From an uncultured Cycloclasticus sp. (GTDB lineage Bacteria; Pseudomonadota; Gammaproteobacteria; Methylococcales; Cycloclasticaceae), in assembly GCA_913060865.1 (NCBI GenBank), contig CAJXTU010000001.1:434001-498000 (forward strand): DNA of 64,000 nucleotides, in the 5' to 3' direction. Positions 46,765 to 56,603 of the stretch are shown here, piece by piece (within the stretch, counting starts at the first letter, position 1; every line of letters starts with the position of its first letter). The position numbers and the translations under genes are program-made. A model generated the notes under the pieces. It did not search any database. It was not told the origin of the DNA and saw only the letters and a list, made by a program, of their open reading frames with translations.

Positions 46765-47667
46765 TTAACGATAGTTGGTGGCGTTCAGTAAGTCGTCGAT
46801 AGTTTGAGGTCTTTTAGGAGGCGAGATTTGCATTGCCCAATCTATGGCATAGAGAATTTTTTCATCGATTCTATTTTTATACAGCTGATGTGCCGATGAC
46901 CTATTTCTAAGTGTTATCGTATCTGATGAAGGTATAGGAGCTGATCGATCTAGGCAGGCGCGCATACTCGCGCCTATTGCATAGCAATCACTCCAAGGGC
47001 CTAATTTGTAGAGTTTGTCATGTTGTTCTGGTGAGGCGTAACCCCTTGTCATGCTATGTGAGCTGAGGTTTTGTTGACCTTTATATGAGAGCGCGGAACC
47101 AAAGTCGAGAATGAGCGGGTTATGTGGGGGTCGCAGTAAAATATTATCTGGCTTAATGTCGAGATGTAATAACCCTCTGTGATGCATATTCTTAATACAC
47201 CTCATCACGGGTTGAAAAACGGCCAGCAAAAACTCGGTGGTGACTAAATTATCCGAGTCTTTTAACCAGTTACCAAGTGTTTGCCCATAGTCATAATTCA
47301 TCACCAAATAAGCGGTATTATTGCTAAGAAAGAAATTGAGAACGCGAACAATATTGGGGTGTTTTATGGTCGTTAATAAGGTTGCTTCCTTCAGAAATAA
47401 CTCGCGACCACGTTGAAACAAGGCTGCTGAATTAGCGTCAATAGGAGCTACATTCAGGCCATTACGTACAGTCAGATGTTCAGGCTTGTACTCTTTGATA
47501 GCAACTTGTTGTTGATCTTTGAGTTGACGAGCAAGGTAGACGGTGCTGAAACCACCTTGAGCCAGAACGCGTTCAATAATATAGTTATCCAGAACCAAGC
47601 CAGAGGCTAGCGACTGGGTGTCTGTCGTTGTGATGCTTGGACTTGATGAGAGAGAGTTTTTTGTCAT
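46765..47667 (-). CDS. Ser/Thr protein kinase (Hanks type)
   Basis: A 300-residue cytoplasmic kinase. The glycine loop is LAQGGFSTVYLA and the ATP lysine is in VAIKEY. The catalytic loop is HLDIKPDN (bacterial variant of HRD) and DFGSAL holds the metal aspartate; SPEQHDKLYKLG follows the activation segment. No membrane span or PASTA domain is present. It lies between rph and yicC, which are often direct neighbours. A phosphatase partner is not in view. Confidence 0.92.
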   Translation of the reverse strand: MTKNSLSSSPSITTTDTQSLASGLVLDNYIIERVLAQGGFSTVYLARQLKDQQQVAIKEYKPEHLTVRNGLNVAPIDANSAALFQRGRELFLKEATLLTTIKHPNIVRVLNFFLSNNTAYLVMNYDYGQTLGNWLKDSDNLVTTEFLLAVFQPVMRCIKNMHHRGLLHLDIKPDNILLRPPHNPLILDFGSALSYKGQQNLSSHSMTRGYASPEQHDKLYKLGPWSDCYAIGASMRACLDRSAPIPSSDTITLRNRSSAHQLYKNRIDEKILYAIDWAMQISPPKRPQTIDDLLNATNYR

Positions 47668-47732
47668 CAGGGTATTAATCTTTTTAAAAAGAGCCTAATA
47701 TTTATCGTTTGAAATTAAGTATAGGCGACAAA

Positions 47733-48599
47733 ATGATAAGAAGTATGACAGCGTTCGCAAGTTGTGAGATGGATGTTGAAGGGTACACGTTGATTTGGGA
47801 AGTTAGAACTGTAAATCATCGTTATTTAGATATTTCACCTCGGTTGCCTGAAATATTTCGTAGCATTGAACCTTCTGTGCGTGAGGTTGTAGGAAAGCAC
47901 CTAAAGCGTGGAAAGGTAGACTGCAACCTTTTTTATAGAAAACAAAAACAAGGTGAGGAAGCTATTGAGGTCAATGAGGCGCGCTTGAATCAATTATTAA
48001 AGGTAGCCTCCAACATTGAAATGAATATGAGTCAGTTTCAAGCGATATCAGCGTTAGATGTTTTACGTTGGCCGGGTGTGCAATCTGAATTGAGGGAGGA
48101 TTTGGAGCCAGTGTATGAAGGTGCTATTTTATTATTAAATCAGGCCTTGGAGCAATTAGTTGAGTCGCGTGAACGTGAAGGGGCTGATATTCTCGATATG
48201 GTTGAATCGCGTTGTAAGCTCATTCAAGAGCAAATACAGGTTGCTAAAACACGTTTGCCAGAGGTGCAAGCGCAGATACGTGAAAAATTAGAAAAGAAAA
48301 TAAATGATTTATTAGAGGAGCCAGAACAAGCTAGGCTTGAACAAGAACTGGTTTATTTTTTACAAAAAATGGATGTTGAGGAAGAGTTAGATAGGCTCGA
48401 ATCTCACGTTAAAGAAGTTCGTAGAGTATTGAGTCAAACAGAGCCCGTTGGGCGGAGATTAGATTTTCTCATGCAAGAGCTTAATCGAGAAGCGAATACG
48501 CTGGGCTCAAAGTCAGCAGACATACAAACAACGAATGTTTCAGTTGAGTTGAAAGTGCTGATAGAACAGATGCGTGAACAAATTCAAAATATAGAGTAA
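47733..48599 (+). CDS. yicC: YicC family endoribonuclease-like protein
   Basis: A 289-residue protein of the YicC/YloC family; E. coli YicC has been linked to degradation of the small RNA RyhB. The N-terminus MIRSMTAFASCEM is the family's standard start, so I place the start at 47733 rather than at an earlier TTG (47709). The C-terminal DUF1732-type segment contains RLDFLMQELNREANTLGSK. It starts the yicC-gmk-rpoZ series. Confidence 0.92.
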   Translation: MIRSMTAFASCEMDVEGYTLIWEVRTVNHRYLDISPRLPEIFRSIEPSVREVVGKHLKRGKVDCNLFYRKQKQGEEAIEVNEARLNQLLKVASNIEMNMSQFQAISALDVLRWPGVQSELREDLEPVYEGAILLLNQALEQLVESREREGADILDMVESRCKLIQEQIQVAKTRLPEVQAQIREKLEKKINDLLEEPEQARLEQELVYFLQKMDVEEELDRLESHVKEVRRVLSQTEPVGRRLDFLMQELNREANTLGSKSADIQTTNVSVELKVLIEQMREQIQNIE

Positions 48600-48608
48600 A
48601 GGTAAAAC

Positions 48609-49229
48609 GTGACGGTAACAAAAGGACAATTATTTATCGTATCGGCGCCATCAGGAGCGGGTAAAACGAGTCTGGTGAATGCGTTGTTAGAAAGGCTTTC
48701 AGGCATTGAGGTGTCCGTTTCTCATACGACAAGAGCACCTCGATTAGGCGAAGTATCTGGCATTGACTATAATTTTATTGACCAAACGGGTTTCCAGCAA
48801 ATCGTTGATAAAAAGGGTTTTTTAGAGTACGCAACTGTTTTTGGAAATTCATATGGGACATCGAAGACCTTGGTTGAAGAGAAATTAGCTCAGGGTGTCG
48901 ATATTGTCCTTGAGATTGATTGGCAAGGCGCACAACAGGTTCGCAAGGTAATGAAAAATTGCTGTTCGATATTTATTTTACCGCCTTCCAAGCAAGTGCT
49001 TGACGATAGGCTGCGAGGACGAGGCCAAGATAGCGAAGAGGTTATCAGCAAGCGTATGCGTACGGCAGTTGATGAAATGATGCATTATAGCGAATATGAT
49101 TTTTTAGTCGTCAATGATGATTTTGAGACTGCATTGAGCGAATTGGTGGCGGTTGTTCAGTCCCAACGGCAGGTAATGCAACGAGGAAAACAGGCTTATT
49201 CAACCTTGATAAATCAGTTGCTTAATTAA
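48609..49229 (+). CDS. gmk: Guanylate kinase
   Basis: Phosphorylates GMP to GDP. The 206 residues have the P-loop SAPSGAGKTSL, SVSHTTRAPRLGEVSGIDY (GMP-binding), and IDWQGAQQVR. The start is GTG at 48609, 9 bases after yicC, with AAAGGTAAA preceding it. Confidence 0.97.
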   Translation: MTVTKGQLFIVSAPSGAGKTSLVNALLERLSGIEVSVSHTTRAPRLGEVSGIDYNFIDQTGFQQIVDKKGFLEYATVFGNSYGTSKTLVEEKLAQGVDIVLEIDWQGAQQVRKVMKNCCSIFILPPSKQVLDDRLRGRGQDSEEVISKRMRTAVDEMMHYSEYDFLVVNDDFETALSELVAVVQSQRQVMQRGKQAYSTLINQLLN

Positions 49230-49286
49230 TAGTGAAAAATAGGGTATGATGTCTGGCTATTCAACATTATTTAATAAGGGGTCCCA

Positions 49287-49559
49287 ATGGCACGTGTAAC
49301 AGTTTCTGATTGTCTTGAAAAATTAGACAACCGTTTTGAGTTGGTACTATTGGCTTCAAGACGAGCGCGCCAGATAATGGATGGTGCAGAACCAAGTCTT
49401 GAGCAAGAAAATGATAAGCCCACCGTTGTTGCATTAAGAGAAATTGCAGCAGGAAATATCACAGAAGAAGTCTTAGATTTGGTTGATAACCCACCGATTG
49501 AAGAGTTGTTCATTGAAGAGGGCGACCTTGCTGAAAAATTGGCTACCGAAGAAGATTAG
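49287..49559 (+). CDS. rpoZ: RNA polymerase omega subunit
   Basis: A 90-residue subunit that helps beta-prime fold and carries part of the ppGpp-binding site. The conserved [29 protein letters not shown] opens it (first residues cited only), followed by [19 protein letters not shown] lies 5 bases upstream. A strong terminator follows the gene. Confidence 0.97.
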   Translation: MARVTVSDCLEKLDNRFELVLLASRRARQIMDGAEPSLEQENDKPTVVALREIAAGNITEEVLDLVDNPPIEELFIEEGDLAEKLATEED

Positions 49560-49624
49560 ATTCGTTAACTAAGCTTAATTTGGAAATACTGTCTATTCGC
49601 CAACAGAGTTTTGGTGATAGACTC

Positions 49625-49656
49625 AAATGCTCATGATGCTGTCATGGGCATTTTTT
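49625..49656 (+). terminator. Intrinsic terminator between rpoZ and spoT
   Basis: A 12-bp stem (49625-49636 with 49642-49653, one G-T pair), a 5-base loop and a T-run at 49651-49656. It ends only 24 bases before the annotated spoT start, leaving almost no room for a downstream promoter. Confidence 0.88.
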
Positions 49657-49680
49657 ATGTGTATTAGAAAATAATGGTAG

Positions 49681-51846
49681 ATGGAAGCAGATCAAAAAAA
49701 TCAAATTGAACTACCGCAAGAGGTGTTGTTGGCAGAATTGATGTCAACGTTAAAAGAGTACCTAGTTGCTAGTGAACTAGAGCAAGTTGAGCAAGCATAT
49801 CAGCTAGCAAGCGAGGCCCATCAAGGACAGTATCGTTTAAGTGGCGAGGATTATATTTGCCATCCAGTTTCAGTGGCACTAATTTTAGCTCGAATGAAAT
49901 TAGATGTGGACTGCATTATGGCGGCGATAATGCATGATGTGCTGGAAGATACAGACACAACGTTTGATGAATTAGCACAATTATTTAATGATGATGTGGC
50001 GGGTCTTGTTGATGCGGTCAGTAAGCTGACAAAAATAAATTTTAAGACTCGTGAAGAAGCCCAAGCCGAAAATATGCGTAAGATGTTTTTGGCTATGGCA
50101 AAGGACTTGAGGGTCATCATTATTAAGCTGGCCGACCGTTTACATAATATGCGCACAATTAACGTAATGAAGCCTGCAAGTAGGCGACGTATTGCTAAAG
50201 AAACATTAGATATTTATGCACCCATCGCGCATCGTCTTGGCATGCACGAGTTTAGGCTTGAGTTAGAAGATTTAAGCTTTGAGGCGATGTTTCCTCGACG
50301 TAAATCAATCATTACCAAAAGTATTAAAAAAGCCCGAGGAAATAGAAAAGAAGTTGTCGACAAAGTTGAAAAATTATTGATAGATAGGTTTTTAGAAACC
50401 AAGTTTCCGGGGCTGATCAGCGGGCGCGAAAAGAATTTATATAGCATTTATCGGAAGATGAAGCGACAAGCTATACCGTTTAACGAAGTGTTTGATGTAT
50501 ATGCCTTTAGAGTCATTGTGGAAACAACTGAGCAATGCTATCAAGCATTAGGTTTGTTGCATAATTTATTTAAACCTGTGCCTGGTAAATTCAAAGATTA
50601 CATTGCATTACCTAAGAGTAATGGGTATCAATCGTTACATACTGTTTTGGTGGGGCCTTTTGGGGTGCCGATTGAGCTTCAGATTAGAACGGTAGGAATG
50701 GATAGAGTGGCTGAATCGGGTATCGCGGCACATTGGCTTTATAAGACAACAGATGTTGCTCATGATGCGCAAGTTAGAGCGCATGAATGGTTGAGAAATT
50801 TGTTAGAAACGCAGAAAAACTCTGATGACTCATTTGAATTCATCGATACGTTAAAAGTTGATTTATTCCCGACAGAAATCTTTGTATTTTCTCCCACAGG
50901 GGAGATAGTTAAATTGCCGAAGGGTTCTACGGCTGTCGATTTCGCATTTGCTGTGCATACGGATGTTGGGATGGCGTGTGCTGGGGCGAAAATTAATAGA
51001 AAAATGGAGCCTCTTCATACTGTTCTTAGAAACGGCCAAACAATAGAAATTATGACGAGTGACTTTGCCGTTTGTAACCCTAATTGGTTAAATTTTGTTG
51101 TCACCAATAAAGCAAGGCATGCTATTCGGAATCACCTAAAAGAATTTAAAGAGCGAGATGCTATAAAGCTAGGTGGGCAGCTGCTGAATGCGGAGTTTAA
51201 AAGCGCGGGTTTGAATTTTGATGATATTGACTCCAAGCAGTTGAAAGCCTTTTTGGATGAAGAGCAGATCGGATCACTCGATGCGTTGTTAATGGACTTG
51301 GGGTTTGGTAATCGAATGCCATTGTTAGTTGCTCAGCATTTAATTATGACCACAGGCGTTGAAAACCCCTCCATTGATATTGCAAAAGGTAAACAATCTA
51401 CCGCAACGCTTAGTATTCATGGTGCGGATGGAATGCTTATCAACTTGGGTAGCTGCTGCAGACCCATTCCGGGCGATAAAATTATTGGTTTTTTTAATCC
51501 GGGCAGAGGCGTCGTCGTTCACCGAGTTCATTGCAAAAATACGAGAGAGTTTAAACGTAAACATAAAAATTGGCTGAGTGTTCAGTGGGCAAATATTGTA
51601 GAGGGTGAGTTTAGTTCAGATATTGGCTTGGAGTTGAAGAACGAACGGGGTGTTCTAGCTGAGGTTGCATCAACATTATCGTCGTATGATTGTAATATTG
51701 AAAATATAAAAATAGCCTCACGTTCTGAAGATGTGTCGAGTGATGTTTTTACGATCACGGTACGCGATAGGAAGCATTTAGCACGCGTTATGCGTCGCCT
51801 ACGAAACCTTCCATCGGTGACAAAAATAGCACGAATCAGAAATTAA
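49681..51846 (+). CDS. spoT: Bifunctional (p)ppGpp synthetase/hydrolase
   Basis: Controls the stringent response. The 721 residues contain an HD hydrolase domain with the His-Asp pair at 85-86 (AAIMHDVLEDTDTT), a synthetase domain with FKDYIALPKSNGYQSLHT and ELQIRT, a TGS domain (about 395-455), a zinc-finger-like segment with CCRPIPGD and HRVHC, and a C-terminal ACT domain. Hydrolase residues are intact, so this is SpoT/Rel-like rather than RelA. The ATG at 49681 has little ribosome binding signal; an internal ATG at 49741 is an alternative. Confidence 0.96.
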   Translation: MEADQKNQIELPQEVLLAELMSTLKEYLVASELEQVEQAYQLASEAHQGQYRLSGEDYICHPVSVALILARMKLDVDCIMAAIMHDVLEDTDTTFDELAQLFNDDVAGLVDAVSKLTKINFKTREEAQAENMRKMFLAMAKDLRVIIIKLADRLHNMRTINVMKPASRRRIAKETLDIYAPIAHRLGMHEFRLELEDLSFEAMFPRRKSIITKSIKKARGNRKEVVDKVEKLLIDRFLETKFPGLISGREKNLYSIYRKMKRQAIPFNEVFDVYAFRVIVETTEQCYQALGLLHNLFKPVPGKFKDYIALPKSNGYQSLHTVLVGPFGVPIELQIRTVGMDRVAESGIAAHWLYKTTDVAHDAQVRAHEWLRNLLETQKNSDDSFEFIDTLKVDLFPTEIFVFSPTGEIVKLPKGSTAVDFAFAVHTDVGMACAGAKINRKMEPLHTVLRNGQTIEIMTSDFAVCNPNWLNFVVTNKARHAIRNHLKEFKERDAIKLGGQLLNAEFKSAGLNFDDIDSKQLKAFLDEEQIGSLDALLMDLGFGNRMPLLVAQHLIMTTGVENPSIDIAKGKQSTATLSIHGADGMLINLGSCCRPIPGDKIIGFFNPGRGVVVHRVHCKNTREFKRKHKNWLSVQWANIVEGEFSSDIGLELKNERGVLAEVASTLSSYDCNIENIKIASRSEDVSSDVFTITVRDRKHLARVMRRLRNLPSVTKIARIRN

Positions 51847-51872
51847 TATGGATCAGGCATTAAGGAGGCGTT

Positions 51873-52262
51873 TTGCAAAAAATTGTTATTCATACAGAAT
51901 TAGCACCACAAGCGATAGGAACGTATTCACAGGCTATTAAGGTTGATCAGACTGTTTATTTGTCAGGTCAAATTCCATTAATACCTGAGACAATGTTGCT
52001 AGTTGAAGGTGGTATTAGCGAGCAAATTGAACAGGTGTTGAAGAATTTATCATCGGTGACAGAAGCCGCGGGCGGCTCATTATCAGATATTGTGAAGCTC
52101 AATATTTATTTAACAGATATGGACGATTTTCCTGTGGTGAATGAAAAAATGGCCGCGTATTTTTCACAACCTTATCCAGCACGTGCAGCGATCGGTGTGG
52201 CGAGCTTACCCAAAGATAGTCGTGTTGAAATGGATGCTGTTATGGTGTTGAGTAACGACTGA
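51873..52262 (+). CDS. ridA: RidA family 2-iminobutanoate/2-iminopropanoate deaminase
   Basis: Clears reactive enamine/imine products of PLP enzymes. The 129 residues begin with [21 protein letters not shown]. The active-site arginine segment [23 protein letters not shown] ends the protein. The start is TTG at 51873, chosen because a near-perfect TAAGGAGG sits 5 bases before it. It is 26 bases after spoT. Confidence 0.95.
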   Translation: MQKIVIHTELAPQAIGTYSQAIKVDQTVYLSGQIPLIPETMLLVEGGISEQIEQVLKNLSSVTEAAGGSLSDIVKLNIYLTDMDDFPVVNEKMAAYFSQPYPARAAIGVASLPKDSRVEMDAVMVLSND

Positions 52263-52290
52263 TTTACACAGGTTTAGTTAGTAGGCACTG

Positions 52291-54378
52291 ATGGCACTAG
52301 AAAGTTGTTTAGATGACCTGCCAATTACCCATCTTAAGGGTGTTGGTGAAAAGGTGGCGGATAAGTTAAAGCGACTGGGTATAGTGACAGTCGCAGATAT
52401 TTTATTTCACTTGCCTTTTCGCTATGAAGACCGAACTCAGGTGGTGCCGATAGGGTCGTTGAAACCCGGTAACGCTTGCTTATTTGAAGGGCAGGTTGAG
52501 CTTGCTGAGGTGGTCTATAGAGGGCGACGCTCGATGTTAATTCGATTGAGTGATCATACGGGGTTTATTACCTTACGATTTTTCCATTTCTCAAATAGTC
52601 AAAAAGAAGCGTTGCAGCGCGGCCAATGGTTACGTTGTTTCGGTGATATTAAATCGTCTAGTAAACTGGGTGTTGCGGATGTTGTTCATCCTGAGTATCA
52701 GCTGATTGCTGAGGCCCAGCGCGGTCAAATTGATCAGGGTTTATTAGCTGTTTACCCTGTTACAGACGGGTTGCATCAAGCCTCGTTTAGAAAATTAATA
52801 AAACAGGTATTTTTACTACTAGAACAAGGGGCAACAGTTCGGGATTGTTTACCTCAACAGGTTTTGCATGACGGCTGTTTACCGACCTTGGTCGATAGTT
52901 TGCAACAATTGCACTTTCCGCAAACCTTACCACCGCTAGATGCCAGTAAAACGCCCGCGTTTAAGCGCTTAATATTTGAAGAGTTATTGGCTAATCATTT
53001 GAGTTTAAGTCGACTTAAAGAAGGCATTCAAAGCAACGCCGCGCCGAGTTTTAGATCAGAAGGGAAGAATCAAAGGCGATTTTTAACATCATTAGGGTTT
53101 GAGTTAACGCGCGCGCAAAACCGAGTGAACCAAGAAATAACCGCCGATTTATCTAAATCGCGACCTATGCAGCGATTGTTACAAGGCGACGTTGGTTCAG
53201 GTAAAACTGTTGTTGCTGCTTGTGCGGCATTAGCGGCCACGGAGGCGGGTTATCAAGTGGCTATTATGGCGCCAACAGAGTTGTTAGCAGAACAGCACTT
53301 TAAAAATTTCCAAGCGTGGTTGCACGATATGGATGTTCAAGTAGATTGGTTGGTTGGGCAACATAAAGGCAAGGTCTACGATAAGATTACGGCGGATATT
53401 CGTGAGGGCCGTTCTAACATTGTGATCGGTACGCAGGCATTATTTCAAGACAAGGTGAGCTTTGCAAAGTTAGGCTTGGTTATTATTGATGAACAACATC
53501 GGTTTGGTGTGCATCAACGGTTAGCCTTACGAGATAAGGGTGTGGCAGGTGGTTTGCACCCCCACCAATTGGTGATGACAGCTACTCCAATTCCTAGAAC
53601 GTTAGCGATGCTTGGTTATGCAGACTTGGACTTATCGGTGATTGATGAGTTGCCACCGGGGCGAACGCCGGTTACTACAACGGTTGTACCCGTGTCTAAA
53701 AGGGGGCGTATTATTGAACGCATCAATAAAGGGGTTGAAGAGGGGCGACAAGTGTACTGGGTGTGTACCCTGATAGAAGAGTCTGAAGCTTTACAGTGTC
53801 AAGCGGCTGAAGTGGCGGCTGAGCTACTTAAAGAATGTCTCCCTGGTCTGGCTATAGGTTTAGTTCATGGGCGAATGAAGGCGGATGAAAAACAAGCTGT
53901 TATGCAGCAATTTAAACAACAAACGTTGCAAATTTTGGTGGCTACAACCGTTATTGAGGTGGGTGTTGATGTGCCAAATGCAAGTTTGATGGTGATTGAA
54001 AATGCTGAGCGTTTAGGACTAGCGCAATTACATCAGCTACGCGGTAGGGTCGGTCGAGGGCAGCGTGATAGTCACTGCGTGTTGATGTATAAGTCGCCAT
54101 TATCGAAAAATGCGAATGAGCGCTTGTCGATTATGCGCGAAACAACCGATGGTTTTAAAATAGCGGAAAGGGATTTACAGTTACGTGGGGCAGGCGAGCT
54201 GCTAGGTAAGCGTCAGGCGGGGTTTATGCGATTTAAAGTTGCGGATATTGAGCGCGATGCAGCGATGTTAGATCAGGTGGCTCAATGTGCCGACGAGATC
54301 CTGCATACACAAGCTGAATTGGTAGAGCCATTAGTTCACCGTTGGGTAGCGAATTCAGTAGAATATGCGCAAATCTGA
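52291..54378 (+). CDS. recG: ATP-dependent DNA helicase RecG
   Basis: Reverses stalled replication forks and branch-migrates Holliday junctions. The 695 residues carry the N-terminal wedge/OB domain (about 1-180, ITHLKGVGEKVADKLKRLG), then helicase motifs GDVGSGKTVVA, DEQHRFG, TATPIPRT and the QLRGRVGRG motif VI, and the TRG-like region before the C-terminus. Confidence 0.97.
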   Translation: MALESCLDDLPITHLKGVGEKVADKLKRLGIVTVADILFHLPFRYEDRTQVVPIGSLKPGNACLFEGQVELAEVVYRGRRSMLIRLSDHTGFITLRFFHFSNSQKEALQRGQWLRCFGDIKSSSKLGVADVVHPEYQLIAEAQRGQIDQGLLAVYPVTDGLHQASFRKLIKQVFLLLEQGATVRDCLPQQVLHDGCLPTLVDSLQQLHFPQTLPPLDASKTPAFKRLIFEELLANHLSLSRLKEGIQSNAAPSFRSEGKNQRRFLTSLGFELTRAQNRVNQEITADLSKSRPMQRLLQGDVGSGKTVVAACAALAATEAGYQVAIMAPTELLAEQHFKNFQAWLHDMDVQVDWLVGQHKGKVYDKITADIREGRSNIVIGTQALFQDKVSFAKLGLVIIDEQHRFGVHQRLALRDKGVAGGLHPHQLVMTATPIPRTLAMLGYADLDLSVIDELPPGRTPVTTTVVPVSKRGRIIERINKGVEEGRQVYWVCTLIEESEALQCQAAEVAAELLKECLPGLAIGLVHGRMKADEKQAVMQQFKQQTLQILVATTVIEVGVDVPNASLMVIENAERLGLAQLHQLRGRVGRGQRDSHCVLMYKSPLSKNANERLSIMRETTDGFKIAERDLQLRGAGELLGKRQAGFMRFKVADIERDAAMLDQVAQCADEILHTQAELVEPLVHRWVANSVEYAQI

Positions 54379-54954
54379 TTGGGTAGAATTGCGTTGAATA
54401 CGATTAATAATTTTTTTGTAAAAGAACCCGCATGGCGTGAGCTAAGTCAATGGCCTTTGCGCACTATGCCAACACAGGTGGTTAATTGGCTGCTGGAGCC
54501 TAATTCGTTAACTAATCGGATGAAAAACACATTTCATGAGCCCTTTGGTGTTCAGGTGAGAGGGCAAGGTTTGGCTAAGCCTTATTTGCTTGATGCGCGA
54601 TGTTTAAACCAGCCCCCCTATCGCTATACGCTCGTCCGGGAGGTGGTGTTGACGGTATCTAATCAGCCATTCGTTTTTGCCCGTACGACGTTGCCAGCAA
54701 AAGTAGCGCATCATCTACAAGACTTGACACACTTGGGGAATAAACCATTGGGTGAGGTTATTTTTAGTTACCCTGAACTAAAAAGAGTCAGGCTAGACTT
54801 AGCTAAAATAAGCATCGCCCAATTAAATCAGCAGACACAAAAGCTGTTGGATGGGCAGTCGTCTATTTGGGCACGTCGAAACACTTACCAGATTAACAAA
54901 CACGTATTTCTCGTCAGTGAGTTTTTTCTACCGGCTTTGTTTAATAAACGATGA
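54379..54954 (+). CDS. ubiC: Chorismate-pyruvate lyase
   Basis: Makes 4-hydroxybenzoate for ubiquinone. The 191 residues are typical. The REVVLTVSNQPFVFARTTLP core and the LGNKPLGEVIFS segment identify the family. The start is uncertain: TTG at 54379 immediately follows the recG stop, and a second TTG lies five codons later. It overlaps ubiA by 4 bases. Confidence 0.9.
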   Translation: MGRIALNTINNFFVKEPAWRELSQWPLRTMPTQVVNWLLEPNSLTNRMKNTFHEPFGVQVRGQGLAKPYLLDARCLNQPPYRYTLVREVVLTVSNQPFVFARTTLPAKVAHHLQDLTHLGNKPLGEVIFSYPELKRVRLDLAKISIAQLNQQTQKLLDGQSSIWARRNTYQINKHVFLVSEFFLPALFNKR

Positions 54955-55835
54955 AGTTCCAATTAAAAAAATCAAATTTAGCAGCGTACTGGCTACTAAC
55001 AAGAATGCATAAGCCCATTGGTAGTTTACTATTGCTTTGGCCAATGTATTGGGCGCTTTGGATTGCTAGTAATGGTCAGCCAGATATATTAGTTTTTATA
55101 GTGTTCACGCTAGGTGTCGTGTTGATGCGTTCGGCAGGTTGTGTGATTAATGATTATGCAGATAGGAATATTGATCCGCACGTATCCCGTACGAAGAGCC
55201 GCCCCATTTCCTCTGGACAGGTACATTCTACAGAGGCGTTACAACTTTTTTTCGTGTTGGTTTTAGTGTCGTCGCTACTGGTATTTTTGATGAATGCTCT
55301 TACGATTTGGTTATCATTAGGTGCAGTCTTTTTGGCGGTTTTATATCCTTTTATGAAGCGACACACGCATTTGCCACAAGTTTTTCTGGGTATGGCATTT
55401 GGTTGGGCGGTTCCTATGGTTTTTGCAGCTCAAACAAACTCAGTACCACCGCTCGCTTGGTTGATATTTGTTGCAACGGTGATATGGGCAGTTGTATACG
55501 ACACCATGTACGCGATGGTAGACCGTGAAGATGATCTAAAAATAGGTGTTAAGTCCACGGCTATTCTGTTTGGGGATTTGGATAAGGTGTTGATTGGCTT
55601 TTTTCAACTATTGTTTTTTATTGCGTTAGTGATGATTGGGCAAAAAGCCCAGCTGGGCACGTTTTATTTTACGAGTGTTTTCGTGGCGCTAATGTTTGCG
55701 ATTTATCATCAGGTTTTGATTAAAGATAGAGAGCCTGCAAAGTGTATGGCGGCATTTTTGAATAATAACTGGCTTGGATTCACGGTTTTTATTGGTATAG
55801 CGGCTGATTATGCGGCTAAAAACTTCTTCAGTTAG
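54951..55835 (+). CDS. ubiA: 4-hydroxybenzoate octaprenyltransferase
   Basis: Inner-membrane prenyltransferase for ubiquinone. The 294 residues have about eight spans and the two aspartate-rich motifs, NDYADRNID (about 67-75) and DTMYAMVDREDD (about 184-195), the second being the UbiA type. The first residues MHKPIGSLLLLWP belong to the conserved opening. It is coupled to ubiC (ATGA overlap) and converges on comF. Confidence 0.97.
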   Translation: MKFQLKKSNLAAYWLLTRMHKPIGSLLLLWPMYWALWIASNGQPDILVFIVFTLGVVLMRSAGCVINDYADRNIDPHVSRTKSRPISSGQVHSTEALQLFFVLVLVSSLLVFLMNALTIWLSLGAVFLAVLYPFMKRHTHLPQVFLGMAFGWAVPMVFAAQTNSVPPLAWLIFVATVIWAVVYDTMYAMVDREDDLKIGVKSTAILFGDLDKVLIGFFQLLFFIALVMIGQKAQLGTFYFTSVFVALMFAIYHQVLIKDREPAKCMAAFLNNNWLGFTVFIGIAADYAAKNFFS

Positions 55836-56545
55836 GCGCGAGCGAACGACCAAACTTCAACATGCTGTACACCCTGTTTTTTAAGTGTTTTGGCAATCTC
55901 GTTAGCGGTCGATCCAGTGGTAACCACGTCATCAATAATGGCGACTGAGTTTATATCTTTCACTGGGGTGTAATGAAAAGCATTTTTTAAATTCTTCCGT
56001 CGCTCTGGCGCTTTTAGTGTCGTTTGGCTGGCGGTATTAACGACCCGTTTAAGTGAATGTTGATTTAAAGGGGCATCCAAAGCCTTTTGTATATATTGAA
56101 CGATGAGTTCTGATTGGTTAAAGCCTCGTTCTCTTAATCGTTTGGCATGTAATGGAACGGCGAGAAGCAGGTCGGGTTGTTTATTTAGTTGCGTGAAGTG
56201 TCGAGCCATCAATTTACCCATGGTTCTTGCGCAACTATGCCTGGCTTGGAATTTGAGTGATTGGAGTAAAAATTGTGCAATTCCCTCGTATTGGTATAGT
56301 GAAATAATTTGATCAAAGGAAGGCGGGGTTTTCAAACACCGGCCACAAATGGACGACTTAGTTGTCAGTTGGATATTGCAGATAGAGCACGATGGCGTGA
56401 TGGGCTTTAAATCCTTTAAGCAATGAGAGCATAGGTCTAGCCCATTGTGCCCCTGTTGCTCACATATAAAACAGGTGAGCGGATATAATTTAGATTGAAC
56501 TATATTTGACCAGTTATCTATATTTTCATAAATTAATTTTGACAA
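55832..56545 (-). CDS. ComF-family phosphoribosyltransferase-like protein
   Basis: A 237-residue protein with an N-terminal zinc-ribbon-like region (CFICEQQGH, LCSHC, CSIC, CGRCLK) and a C-terminal PRTase fold whose PRPP loop is VAIIDDVVTTGSTANEIA. Members are related to ComF/GntX, involved in DNA uptake or use. It is divergent from bioB, the usual position in many gammaproteobacteria. Confidence 0.92.
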   Translation of the reverse strand: MSKLIYENIDNWSNIVQSKLYPLTCFICEQQGHNGLDLCSHCLKDLKPITPSCSICNIQLTTKSSICGRCLKTPPSFDQIISLYQYEGIAQFLLQSLKFQARHSCARTMGKLMARHFTQLNKQPDLLLAVPLHAKRLRERGFNQSELIVQYIQKALDAPLNQHSLKRVVNTASQTTLKAPERRKNLKNAFHYTPVKDINSVAIIDDVVTTGSTANEIAKTLKKQGVQHVEVWSFARA

Positions 56546-56566
56546 CTTTTCCGCCTAATGTACCAT
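56539..56566 (+). promoter_or_regulatory. Possible bioB promoter
   Basis: A perfect TTGACA (56539-56544) and TACCAT (56561-56566) with 16-base spacing, 38 bases before bioB and overlapping the 5' end of comF. The -10 element is weak, and no BirA operator is recognisable. Confidence 0.35.
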
Positions 56567-56603
56567 TCACCCTTTATCTAACGTTGAAATAGGTGTTTTT
56601 CAA

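Noticed and set aside
56546-56603. BirA operator before bioB
   Set aside because: No TTGTAAACC-type inverted repeat can be found in the short gap, so BirA control is not supported here.
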